DNA from: Desulfotomaculum copahuensis
GTDB taxonomy: Bacteria; Bacillota; Desulfotomaculia; Desulfotomaculales; Desulfovirgulaceae
Direction of reading: 5' to 3'
Assembly: GCF_001655685.1 (NCBI RefSeq)
Contig: NZ_LYVF01000069.1
Span: forward strand, 62,001 to 126,000
Length of the DNA: 64,000 nt
This document shows, piece after piece, positions 34,412 through 43,066 of the stretch. The notes below the pieces were generated by a model, which worked only from the letters and a program-made list of their open reading frames with translations, did no database searches and was not told where the DNA came from. Positions within the stretch are counted from its first letter, which is position 1. Each line of letters begins with the position of its first letter. The position numbers and the translations under genes were made by a program.

Positions 34412-35929
34412 GTGAATATTGCCTCGATTATTGAGTACAACGCCGCACGCATTCCGGAATGGACTGCTGTCATTGACGGTGATACCGGCCGGCTGTTTTC
34501 CCACTCCCGCTTCAACGCACTGGTCAACAAGCTGGCCAATGCACTGGTTCATTCCGGTGTCAAAAGAGGGGACCGGGTAGCCATTTACCTGCCCAATTCC
34601 CCGGAATACCTGATGGCTTATTTTGCCGTTGCCAAAACCGGCGCGGTTGCCGTGCCTTTTAACATCATCTACCGGGCGCAGGAAATTGAGTATATCATGA
34701 ACAACTCCCGGGCCGGGATGTTGATTGCCGCCGCTGAGGAGTATACGGCCAACGTGCTGCCCATCCGGAACCGGCTGCCGTATCTGGAACAGGTGGCGGT
34801 TGCCGGGGGGCTGGCCACGGGGGCGGCGGAACTGGCAGATTTCCTTTCCGGCGGCAGTGAGGATTTTGCTGCCGTGGAAACCGGGCCGGAAGAACCGCTA
34901 ACCATTCTTTACACCTCCGGCACCACCGGCAAACCCAAGGGGGCTGTGCTCACCCACGGCAACTTCCTGGAAAACGCCAGATTGAACGGCTGTCACGTTT
35001 TGCATATAAACGACCAGGACTTGTTCCATACCGGAACGCCATTTTGCCATATCTTTTTTGTGCTGACCGTGCTCGGCCCTCTTTACGCGGGCGCCGGTGT
35101 GGTCACCAGCAAGCGGTTTTTCCCCGAACAAGCGCTGAGAATCATCTCCCAATTCCGGGTTACCCACTTTGCCGGCGTCCCCACCATGTACATCTACATG
35201 CTGCAGGCCTGTTCCAAGGGGAGCTATGATTTGAAAGCGTGGCGTTTCGCCCAGTCGGCGGGAGCGTCGATGCCGGCGGAATACATCCGGGAGATTGAAG
35301 AAACTTTCGGGACGGCTTTCTGCGAATGTTATGGTTCCACTGAAACCAGTTCCACAGTTACTTTCAGCCGGCTCGGGCACGGCAAAGCGGGCTCGATCGG
35401 CCCGCCCGCCCGGGGCTGGGAAGTGATGGTGGCGGATGACTGCGGCAATCCGTGCGGCGTGGGGGAAGTAGGTGAACTGTGGGTCAAGGGGCCCGGTGTC
35501 TTCAAGGAGTACTGGGAAATGCCGGAAGAAACGGCGGCTTCTTTCAGCGGGCGGTGGTTTCACACCGGGGACTTGGGCCGTTGCGATCAAGACGGCTACT
35601 ATTATATCGTCGACCGGAAAAAAGACATGCTCATCTGCGGCGGCTACAATATTTATCCACGTGAAGTGGAGGAGGTTCTTTACACCCACCCCGCCGTGCT
35701 GGAAGCGGCCGTGCTGGGTGTGCCCGATGCGGTGAAAGGGGAAATTCCGGGGGCGTATATCATGCTGAAAAACGGGGTGGAGGCAAGTGCGGAAGAGTTA
35801 ATCCGCTATTGTAAGGAAAAACTGGCGCCTTACAAAGCGCCGCGCTTTGTGCAGTTTGTTTCCGATCTGCCCCGCGGACCAAGCGGTAAAATACTGAAAC
35901 GTATTTTAAGGGAAAAACTTGGTTTATGA
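34412..35929 (+). CDS. AMP-forming acyl/aryl-CoA synthetase
   Basis: 505-residue ANL-family ligase. The ATP-binding motif is YTSGTTGKPKGAV; other motifs are CYGSTETSS, HTGDLGRCDQDGYYYIVDRKKDMLICGG and C-terminal PRGPSGKILKRILRE with the adenylating Lys. GTG 34412 follows AAGGGG. It lies between the thiolase/DUF35 pair and an isochorismatase-family hydrolase. It should activate the pathway's starting acid; the specificity is unknown. Confidence 0.92.
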   Translation: MNIASIIEYNAARIPEWTAVIDGDTGRLFSHSRFNALVNKLANALVHSGVKRGDRVAIYLPNSPEYLMAYFAVAKTGAVAVPFNIIYRAQEIEYIMNNSRAGMLIAAAEEYTANVLPIRNRLPYLEQVAVAGGLATGAAELADFLSGGSEDFAAVETGPEEPLTILYTSGTTGKPKGAVLTHGNFLENARLNGCHVLHINDQDLFHTGTPFCHIFFVLTVLGPLYAGAGVVTSKRFFPEQALRIISQFRVTHFAGVPTMYIYMLQACSKGSYDLKAWRFAQSAGASMPAEYIREIEETFGTAFCECYGSTETSSTVTFSRLGHGKAGSIGPPARGWEVMVADDCGNPCGVGEVGELWVKGPGVFKEYWEMPEETAASFSGRWFHTGDLGRCDQDGYYYIVDRKKDMLICGGYNIYPREVEEVLYTHPAVLEAAVLGVPDAVKGEIPGAYIMLKNGVEASAEELIRYCKEKLAPYKAPRFVQFVSDLPRGPSGKILKRILREKLGL

Positions 35930-35968
35930 GCCGGAATTTCTGGACGACTGCCGGGAGGGTGATATGCC

Positions 35969-36529
35969 GTGAGCCGTGCGGTGATTGTGGTGGATATGCT
36001 CAAAGATAATCTGGGTGATGTTTCCCGGCCGGGCATCGGACAGCAGGCCGCCGTCATATTGCCGCGGCTGCAATGGTTGCTGGCATCGGCCCGGGACAGG
36101 GGCTGGCGCGTCATTTACGCCTGCGACAGTTTTTTCCCGGAAGACTTTATTTTCCGCGGCCGCATGAAAGCCCACGCGCTGCGGGGCACCTCCGGTGCGG
36201 GGATAATTGACGACCTGCGTCCGCAGCCCGGAGATCTGGTGCTGGAAAAAAGGCTGTTCAGCGCTTTTGCCCGCACCGATCTGGATCTCACCTTGCGCTA
36301 CAAGGGAATTGAAGAGGTGGGGGTGACCGGGATCAGCACCCCCTACTGCGTTTTGCTCACCGCCCTGGACGCGGTGGGCAACGGTTTCCGGGCGGTCATC
36401 CTGGAGGACTGCTGCGCAGCGCACAAGGAGGAGGTTCACCGGGCCACCCTGGATATTTACCGGCAAAATCCCCTTTATCCCCTGTTGCGGGTAATCAAGG
36501 CGGAGGATTTTTTGGCGGAAAACAGGTAA
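35969..36529 (+). CDS. Isochorismatase-family cysteine hydrolase
   Basis: 186-residue hydrolase with the complete triad Asp9 (VVDMLKD), Lys94 (LEKRLFSAF) and Cys127 (GISTPYCVLLTA), plus the usual cis-peptide region before the Cys. Members hydrolyse amides (nicotinamide, carbamoyl compounds) or isochorismate. No aryl-carrier domain is present. GTG 35969 follows GGGAGG. In this setting an aromatic amide such as benzamide-type compounds could be the substrate, releasing an acid for the flanking CoA ligases; this is inference. Confidence 0.9.
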   Translation: MSRAVIVVDMLKDNLGDVSRPGIGQQAAVILPRLQWLLASARDRGWRVIYACDSFFPEDFIFRGRMKAHALRGTSGAGIIDDLRPQPGDLVLEKRLFSAFARTDLDLTLRYKGIEEVGVTGISTPYCVLLTALDAVGNGFRAVILEDCCAAHKEEVHRATLDIYRQNPLYPLLRVIKAEDFLAENR

Positions 36530-36677
36530 ACGGGTTCCGGGTAATTAGCTGGAAACACGCCCCGGTTCCGGGGCGCCGGTCCAACTGCCTGCGGTGACCC
36601 GCGAGCGCTGCCGGGTTTGCTTTTGAGCCGGATGGCAAAGCGGTCTTGATATGCATTCGGAAGTCAGGCGCATGCCG

Positions 36678-36693
36678 CTGCTGCCGGCAGCAG
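36678..36693. promoter_or_regulatory. 16-bp perfect palindrome upstream of the second thiolase
   Basis: CTGCTGCC/GGCAGCAG, in the 269-bp gap 36530-36798, followed by a short T-rich stretch. It may be a weak terminator for the isochorismatase transcript or an operator for the thiolase gene. Nothing else is seen in this gap besides the AGGAGG ribosome site. Confidence 0.4.
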
Positions 36694-36798
36694 TCTGGTT
36701 TTAAGAAAAAGCTTTTCCCGGACAAAGCATTGGTGGACGGGGCACTCTTTCATTTACGGGTTTGTTCAAAAAATCATAGTCGTTAGGAGGGGGTATTT

Positions 36799-37992
36799 AT
36801 GTACTCCAAAGCGTTTATTCCTTACCGCGGGTACTTCAGCTCCCCGTTTTCCCGCTGGCAGGGGAGCCTGCAAAATGAACATCCGGTCGAACTGGCGGCG
36901 GCAACCGCCAGCCGGTGGCTGGCGGTAAAGAACATAGATGTAAGGAAGTTTGAGTACCTCATTTTGGGGAAAACAATCGGACAGCTGCACACATTTTACG
37001 CCGCTCCCTGGGCGGCCGCCCTGATGGGCGCAACGGATATACCCGGCTGTCATATCCCCCAGGCCTGTTCGACCTCTACAACCTGCATAAACCAGGCGGC
37101 GGCGGGCATCGAAACAGGCCTTTATAAAAATGTATTCTGCCTGATGACTGATCGTACATCCAATGGTCCACATACTGTCTGGCCCAATCCGGAAGGTCCC
37201 GGCGGAACGGTGATTGCGGAAGACTGGCTGATGGATAACTTCGACTGCGATCCCTGGGGCGGAGTCCCCATGATCCAGACGGCGGAAAATGTGGTTAAAA
37301 AGGCCGGCGGGATTACCAAGGAAGACTGTGACGCGGTAACCTTGCGTCGTTACGAACAATACCGGGATGCCCTGGCCAACGGCAGGGAGTTCCAAAAAAA
37401 ATACATGTTTCCGGTGGAATATAAAAAGAGCAGAAAGGAAACCGCGTTACTTGAAGCAGATGAAGGGGTGTATCCAACGACCGGGGAAGGTCTGGCCAGG
37501 TTGAAGCCGGTTATTGAGGGAGGGGTGCACTCATTCGGTTCCCAAACCCATCCGGCCGATGGGAACTGTGGCATTATTTTATCCACCAGGGATGCAGCCA
37601 GGGAACTCAGTATTGACAAAAACATAGAAATTCAGGTGCTTTCCTATGGTTTTGCCCGTGCCCCCAAAGCGCATATGGCCATGGCGGTGGTTCCCGCGGC
37701 AAGGATGGCGCTGGAGAAAGCCGGCATTGAAATCAAGGACGTGCAGGCAATAAAAACACACAATCCCTTTGCCGCCAATGATCTCTACCTGGCCCGGGAA
37801 ATGAACATTGATGTCATGAAAATCAATAATTTCGGCAGTTCACTCATCTACGGGCATCCCCAGGGACCGACCGCCGGCCGCGGCATTATTGAAATGATTG
37901 AGGAGTTGGTTATTCTTGGCGGCGGTTACGGGCTTTTCACAGGGTGTGCGGCCGGTGATACGGGCGCGGCACTGGTGGTCAAAGTGTATTGA
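36799..37992 (+). CDS. Thiolase-family acetyl-CoA acyltransferase
   Basis: 397-residue thiolase. Unlike the thiolase-like protein at 32699, the nucleophilic Cys is present (PQACSTSTTCINQAAAG), with His in KTHNPFAANDLY and in YGHPQGPTAGR and the second Cys in TGCAAGDTGAAL. It should cleave 3-oxoacyl-CoA. ATG 36799 follows AGGAGGGGG. The sequence is divergent from FadA/PaaJ around the nucleophile (usual V-C-G-S-G), which suggests an unusual acyl chain. It lies between the isochorismatase and two further CoA ligases. Confidence 0.88.
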   Translation: MYSKAFIPYRGYFSSPFSRWQGSLQNEHPVELAAATASRWLAVKNIDVRKFEYLILGKTIGQLHTFYAAPWAAALMGATDIPGCHIPQACSTSTTCINQAAAGIETGLYKNVFCLMTDRTSNGPHTVWPNPEGPGGTVIAEDWLMDNFDCDPWGGVPMIQTAENVVKKAGGITKEDCDAVTLRRYEQYRDALANGREFQKKYMFPVEYKKSRKETALLEADEGVYPTTGEGLARLKPVIEGGVHSFGSQTHPADGNCGIILSTRDAARELSIDKNIEIQVLSYGFARAPKAHMAMAVVPAARMALEKAGIEIKDVQAIKTHNPFAANDLYLAREMNIDVMKINNFGSSLIYGHPQGPTAGRGIIEMIEELVILGGGYGLFTGCAAGDTGAALVVKVY

Positions 37993-38116
37993 AACGTGAC
38001 GCATGGTAAAGGTTAATATGAATATCAGCCAACTGATTGCAAAAAGGCGGCCTTTTCAACAGGCTTAATTCGGAAACCATAACTTGCTGCAAAACATTCG
38101 GGCAGGTGAAATACAG

Positions 38117-39688
38117 ATGATCACAAGCGATTGGATGCACGTGGGAACCGTGCTCAAAATGAATGCCCGGCACTACCCCGAAAAACTCGGCTGCCAGGAT
38201 AAAAACAAAAGTTTCTCTTTCAGTGAATGGAACCGGCGATCCTGTCAGCTGGCCAACGCCTTGCTGGAGGCAGGTGCCGGTCATGGTGAACGGGTGTCCG
38301 TGATGGCTTACAACCGGGTGGAGTGGATGGAGATCTACGCCGCCTGCGCCAAAGGGGGGCAAATCGCCGTGCCGGTGATGTTCCGCCTGTCGCCCCCGGA
38401 GGTGGAATATATCGTCAACCATGCCGGGAGCAAGGTCATGATCGTGGAAGAACCCTTTGTGCCTCTGGTGGACGGCATCCGTGAACGGCTGACCGCCATT
38501 CCGCCGGAAAACTATATTTACCTCGGTGCGGGGGCGGCGCCGCCCGGATATGTTCATTATGAATCGTTCCTCGCCCGGGGGGACGGGGAAGAACCGCCGG
38601 TGGTGGTGCGCGCCTCCGATCCCTGGACCATCCTGTATACTTCCGGCACCACCGGGAAGCCCAAGGGCGTGGTGCGCACACATGAAAGCTTCATCGCCCA
38701 GTATCTTTTAAACAACATCAACATGGGCGTCCGGTCCACGGATAAAGTGATGATGGTCATGCCCATGTGCCATGTCAATTCGGTTTATTATTCCTTTCCC
38801 TACACATACGTGGGCGCGCCGGTAATGGTCTACAACATGATCAGTTTCGATCCGGAGGACCTGCTCAAAACCATTGCCGGATACAAAATTACCTTCACCT
38901 CCCTGGTGCCGACGCATTACATCATGATGCTGGCCCTGCCGGACGAGGTGAAAAACAAATACGACGTCAGTTCAATCAGGCAGTTGCTCATTTCTTCCGC
39001 CCCGGCCCGCCGGGACACCAAGCTGGCCATTATGGACTTCTTTAAAAACGCTGAATTGTGGGAAGCGTATGGTTCCACCGAGGCCGGTTTGATTACCTTG
39101 TTACGGCCGGAGGAGCAATTTGACAAACTGGGCTCGATCGGCCGGGAAATTTACGGCATCGACCGCATCAAGCTGCTGGATGAACAGGGCCGGGAAGTAG
39201 CGCCGGGAGAAGTGGGGGAACTTTACTCCCGTTCGCCCAACGCCTTTAAAGAGTATTGGCGGGACGAGGCGAAAACCCGGGCGGTTTGCCGGGACGGCTG
39301 GATTACCGCCGGCGACATGGCCAGAAGGGATGCGGATGGTTATTATTACCTGGTGGATCGCAAGGCCAACATGATCATTACCGGCGGTGAAAACGTCTAC
39401 CCCTCCGAGGTGGAAAACGTGATTGGCACACACCCGGCAGTTAAGGACGTGGCGGTGTTCGGCGTGCCCGACGCCAAGTGGGGGGAAGCGGTAAAAGCAG
39501 TGATCGTCCTGCATGAGCATGATCAGGGCAGCGATACGCTGGCCGGTGAAATTATCGAATTCTGCCGCGGAAAAATTGCCGGCTACAAGCGGCCCAAGTC
39601 GGTGGAATTCATCCGGGAGGAGGAAATGCCCCGGACGGGTACGGGCAAGATCTTGCACCGGGTTTTGCGCGAGCGGTACGGCGGTTAA
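38117..39688 (+). CDS. AMP-forming acyl/aryl-CoA synthetase
   Basis: 523-residue ANL ligase. Motifs are YTSGTTGKPKGVV, EAYGSTEAGLI, TAGDMARRDADGYYYLVDRKANMIITGG and terminal PRTGTGKILHRVLRERYG with the adenylating Lys. ATG 38117 lies after CAGGTGAAA; an in-frame TTG (38084) upstream lacks a ribosome site. It is the third of seven CoA ligases in the window. A 253-bp gap without recognisable genes or terminators separates it from the benzoate-CoA ligase-like gene. Confidence 0.92.
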   Translation: MITSDWMHVGTVLKMNARHYPEKLGCQDKNKSFSFSEWNRRSCQLANALLEAGAGHGERVSVMAYNRVEWMEIYAACAKGGQIAVPVMFRLSPPEVEYIVNHAGSKVMIVEEPFVPLVDGIRERLTAIPPENYIYLGAGAAPPGYVHYESFLARGDGEEPPVVVRASDPWTILYTSGTTGKPKGVVRTHESFIAQYLLNNINMGVRSTDKVMMVMPMCHVNSVYYSFPYTYVGAPVMVYNMISFDPEDLLKTIAGYKITFTSLVPTHYIMMLALPDEVKNKYDVSSIRQLLISSAPARRDTKLAIMDFFKNAELWEAYGSTEAGLITLLRPEEQFDKLGSIGREIYGIDRIKLLDEQGREVAPGEVGELYSRSPNAFKEYWRDEAKTRAVCRDGWITAGDMARRDADGYYYLVDRKANMIITGGENVYPSEVENVIGTHPAVKDVAVFGVPDAKWGEAVKAVIVLHEHDQGSDTLAGEIIEFCRGKIAGYKRPKSVEFIREEEMPRTGTGKILHRVLRERYGG

Positions 39689-39941
39689 TTGTCTTTGCCC
39701 GGTTCGAATGCTGAAAATGTGTTTCCGGCTATCATGGCATGACATAAGTGAGGATTTTGAGTCAGGTTAGCGGCCCCGGCCGGTCATTCGGCCGCTAATG
39801 TGCTCCGGCCTGTATGGCAGAAGAAATGTCAGAAGAAAAAGGGCGGCTGTTTTCACATTTAAATAGCAAACCGGATGGCACGGCGGTGCCGGTGCCAGCG
39901 GGATGCGGTGCTCCCAAAATCATGATGTAAGGGTGAGAGCA

Positions 39942-41522
39942 ATGATGACCAAAATTGATCTTCCGGACAAATACAACGCCGTCACCACTTTTGTGGACTG
40001 CCACGTGGAGGAGGGCCGTTCCCGCCGGGTGGCCATCTATTATCAGGACCGCAGCATCACATACGGCGAAGTTTACGAAATGGTCAACCGGGCCGGCAAT
40101 GCCCTGCTGGAACTGGGCGTGGAACGGGAAAACAGGGTTTTTCTGCTCCTGCCCGATTCCCCCGAACTGGTTTACCTGTATTTCGGAGCGATGAAGATCG
40201 GGGCGGTGCCCATTCCGATGAACAACCGCCTGCCGGCGGCAGATTATCTGTACATGTTGAACGACAGCCGGTCCAAGGTGGTGGTGATCCCGCCGGAAAT
40301 GGCGGAGGTGCTTGAAAAGGTTAAACCATCCCTTTGTTTTGCCAGGCATTTCGTGACGACCGGAAATGTTCCCGGCTATCTGAATTTTTACGATCTGCTG
40401 GCCGGTGCGGCACCCTCCCTCGCCCCGGCGGAAACCAGCAAAGACGACGCGGCCTTCTGGCTGTACAGTTCCGGCAGCACCGGCGCGCCAAAGGGAGTGG
40501 TGCACCTGCATCACGACTGGATCCATTGCTGTGAGCTTTACGCCCGCAATATTTTGAACATCCGGCCGGATGACATTTCCATGTCTGTTTCCAAGCTGTT
40601 TCACGCTTACGGGCTGGGCAACGGTCTGATGTTCCCCTTCCGGACGGGCGGCAGCACCGTGCTTTACCCGGAAGTGCCCCGTCCGGAGCCGTTTCTGACC
40701 GAAGCCGCCCGCCGGCGGGTGACCCTTTTTTACGGCGTGCCCACCTTTTACGCCGCCGCCCTGGCCCTGCCCGGTTTGGCCAAAAGGTTTGACCTGAGCA
40801 GCGTCCGGCTTTGCGTCTCGGCCGGCGAGCCGCTGCCGGCGGCTATTTACAGGCGCTGGCGGGACTGCTTCGGGGTGGAGATTTTGGACGGCATCGGCAG
40901 TACGGAGGTGCTGCATATTTACGTTTCCTCCCGTCCGGGTGAAGTGCTTCCCGGCAGCACGGGAAAACCGGTGCCCGGTTACGAAGTGAAAGTGCTTGAC
41001 GAAAACAGCTGCGAACTGCCGCCCGGGCAGACGGGCACCCTGTGGGTGAAAGGGGAAAGCGCCACCCCTTATTTCTGGAATAAACACCAGCGTTCCAAGG
41101 AATTGATCCGGGGTGAATGGTTCAACACCGGGGATCGCTGGTACGTGGATGAGGACGGCTATTACTGGTATTCCGGCCGGGCCGACGATGCTTTCAAGTG
41201 CCGGGGGGAATGGGTGGAGCCGGTGGAAATCGAGAACCTGCTTATCGAACATGAAGCCGTGCTGGAAAGCGGTGTGGTCGGTTGCCCCTTCGGGGCCGGG
41301 CTGGAAAAACCGGTCGCTTTTGTGGTTTTAAAGCCGGGATATGAAGGTACGGCGGAACAGGTGGAGAGCCTGAAGCTGTTCGTGCGGGAAAGGATGCCGG
41401 GCTACAAGGTGCCGGAAGAAATCCGCTTCGTTGATGAGTTGCCTAAAACAATAACCGGGAAAATCAAGCGTTTCGTGCTGCGGGAGATACTCCGGCAGGA
41501 GGCGGAACGGGTGGGAAGTTGA
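39942..41522 (+). CDS. Benzoate-CoA ligase-like aryl-CoA synthetase
   Basis: About 526 residues, of the benzoate/4-hydroxybenzoate-CoA ligase branch: YSSGSTGAPKGVVHLHHDW replaces the usual T-S-G-T-T-G, with SKLFHAYGLGNGLMFPF and DGIGSTEVLHIYVS, both typical of BadA/BclA/HbaA. The C-terminus has the adenylating Lys in KTITGKIKRFVLRE. ATG 39942 (or 39945) follows AAGGGTGAG. A molybdenum hydroxylase of hydroxybenzoyl-CoA reductase type follows directly, so 4-hydroxybenzoate or another hydroxylated benzoate is an attractive substrate, giving benzoyl-CoA after reduction. Confidence 0.88.
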   Translation: MMTKIDLPDKYNAVTTFVDCHVEEGRSRRVAIYYQDRSITYGEVYEMVNRAGNALLELGVERENRVFLLLPDSPELVYLYFGAMKIGAVPIPMNNRLPAADYLYMLNDSRSKVVVIPPEMAEVLEKVKPSLCFARHFVTTGNVPGYLNFYDLLAGAAPSLAPAETSKDDAAFWLYSSGSTGAPKGVVHLHHDWIHCCELYARNILNIRPDDISMSVSKLFHAYGLGNGLMFPFRTGGSTVLYPEVPRPEPFLTEAARRRVTLFYGVPTFYAAALALPGLAKRFDLSSVRLCVSAGEPLPAAIYRRWRDCFGVEILDGIGSTEVLHIYVSSRPGEVLPGSTGKPVPGYEVKVLDENSCELPPGQTGTLWVKGESATPYFWNKHQRSKELIRGEWFNTGDRWYVDEDGYYWYSGRADDAFKCRGEWVEPVEIENLLIEHEAVLESGVVGCPFGAGLEKPVAFVVLKPGYEGTAEQVESLKLFVRERMPGYKVPEEIRFVDELPKTITGKIKRFVLREILRQEAERVGS

Positions 41523-41658
41523 AGCCGCCCGCGCGGTAACGTTAATAGCCGCTTGAGGGAGACAATTATTCGTCTGCTACCGCAGTTGACGGAGGAAAGG
41601 AATTTTGACACGACCTTTAACCCGTTGCGGGCAGAACGAGGTAAAGAGGGGGATGGCC

Positions 41659-42528
41659 ATGTACTTGCCGGACTTTGATTATTATGCGCCCGCAAGCCTG
41701 CCGGAAGCCTGCGCGCTGCTGGCGCAATCCGGCCCGCGCGCAAAGGTGCTGGCCGGCGGCACCGATGTGCTGCCCATGATGAAGAAAGAAAAAATCGCGC
41801 CGGAAATACTGGTGTCAATCAAGAAGCTGCATCAATTAACCGGCATCCGTGAAACACCGGGAAATAAAGTCGTCATCGGCGCCCGGACCACACACAACGA
41901 ACTGGTCAATTCGCCCGTACTGCAGAAAAAGTATCTTTCTGTGTGCGTGGCCGCCCACCGGATCGGCAACAACCAGATCCGCAACGTGGGCACCATCGGC
42001 GGGAACATTGTCAACGCCGTACCTTCCGCCGATTTGCCGCCCATACTGATCGCCCTGGGCGCGCTGATCAAGCTGACCGGAACGGGAGGGGAAAGGGATT
42101 TACCCCTGGAAGAAGCTTTTGCCGGCCCGGGCCGTTCCGCAATCAGCCCTGATGAAATATTAACCGCCGTAATCATACCCGGCAGCTCCTTGACCGGCAG
42201 TACCTACTTTAAATTCGCCCACCGCCGTTCCGGCGCCCTGGCCGTGGTGGGCGTGGCCGCCGCGGTGACTATGGAGGGAGAGGTCTGCCGGGAAGCCCGC
42301 ATTGCCCTGGGCGCCGCCGCGCCCACACCGATGCGCGCCAAAAAGGCGGAGGAACTACTCCGCGGACGGGTGGTCACGGAGGAATTGCTGGAAGAGGCCG
42401 GCCGGTGCGCGGCGGCGGAAAGCAAGACCAGAACCAGCATCCGCGGCTCGGCGGACTACCGGCGGGACATGGTGCGCGTATTCACCAAGCGGGCGCTGCG
42501 CAAGGCAATTAAAGATGGTCACTCGTAA
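41659..42528 (+). CDS. FAD-binding subunit of a molybdenum hydroxylase (HcrB/CoxM-type)
   Basis: 289-residue FAD subunit. The FAD motifs are KVLAGGTDVLP and TIGGNIVNAVPSADLPP, with the C-terminal CO-dehydrogenase flavoprotein domain from about 175. ATG 41659 follows AGAGGGGG. 4-Hydroxybenzoyl-CoA reductase beta subunits of Thauera type carry an extra Cys-rich insertion that binds a [4Fe-4S] cluster; here that insertion is missing. It therefore resembles the xanthine dehydrogenase/CO dehydrogenase layout more than HcrB. Small and large subunits follow in an operon. Confidence 0.9.
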   Translation: MYLPDFDYYAPASLPEACALLAQSGPRAKVLAGGTDVLPMMKKEKIAPEILVSIKKLHQLTGIRETPGNKVVIGARTTHNELVNSPVLQKKYLSVCVAAHRIGNNQIRNVGTIGGNIVNAVPSADLPPILIALGALIKLTGTGGERDLPLEEAFAGPGRSAISPDEILTAVIIPGSSLTGSTYFKFAHRRSGALAVVGVAAAVTMEGEVCREARIALGAAAPTPMRAKKAEELLRGRVVTEELLEEAGRCAAAESKTRTSIRGSADYRRDMVRVFTKRALRKAIKDGHS

Positions 42529-42547
42529 AAGGGAAGGGGGCGGCGGA

Positions 42548-43066
42548 ATGCAGGCCATTGCGGACAAAGACGGTGTCAAACGCTATCTGGTTACCCTGCA
42601 TATAAACGGCGACAGCTACACCCGGGTAGTCAAAGCCAACACCCTGTTGGTCAACTTTTTAAGGGACGATCTGGATCTGACCGGCACCAAGAAAGGCTGT
42701 GAACTGGGCGACTGCGGTTCATGCACCGTGCTGCTGGACGGCAAGGCGGTGGATTCCTGCCTGATCCTGGCCGTGGAGGCGGACGGGCGGGAAATCACCA
42801 CCATTGAGGGACTGGCGCGGAATGAAAAACTGGACCGGCTGCAAGCAGAAATGATCAACCACGCCGGTGTGCAGTGCGGCTATTGCACACCGGGCATGAT
42901 CATGTCGGCCAAAGCGCTGCTCACCCGCAACCCGCACCCAACCGAACGGGAAGTGCGGCAAGCCATTGCCGGCAACCTCTGCCGTTGTACGGGCTATGTG
43001 AACATCGTCAAGGCCATTCTGGCGGCGGCCAATGAAGAGGTGGGGGAGGGAAGCGGCGATGAGTGA
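42548..43066 (+). CDS. [2Fe-2S] subunit of a molybdenum hydroxylase (HcrC/CoxS-type)
   Basis: 172 residues with all eight cluster ligands: Cys51, Cys56, Cys59 and Cys71 (plant-type ferredoxin domain) and Cys110, Cys113, Cys145 and Cys147 (CGYC...CRC, helical domain next to the cofactor). It passes electrons between molybdopterin and FAD. ATG 42548 follows GGGAAGGGGG. The stop lies eight bases inside the large-subunit gene, so the two are coupled. Confidence 0.95.
   Translation: MQAIADKDGVKRYLVTLHINGDSYTRVVKANTLLVNFLRDDLDLTGTKKGCELGDCGSCTVLLDGKAVDSCLILAVEADGREITTIEGLARNEKLDRLQAEMINHAGVQCGYCTPGMIMSAKALLTRNPHPTEREVRQAIAGNLCRCTGYVNIVKAILAAANEEVGEGSGDE

Noticed and set aside
39700-39712. GGTTCGAATG, like a tRNA T-arm
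   Set aside because: No acceptor, D or anticodon arms can be formed around it; the upstream bases belong to the CoA ligase gene. GGTTCGACC at 3997 was rejected for the same reason.
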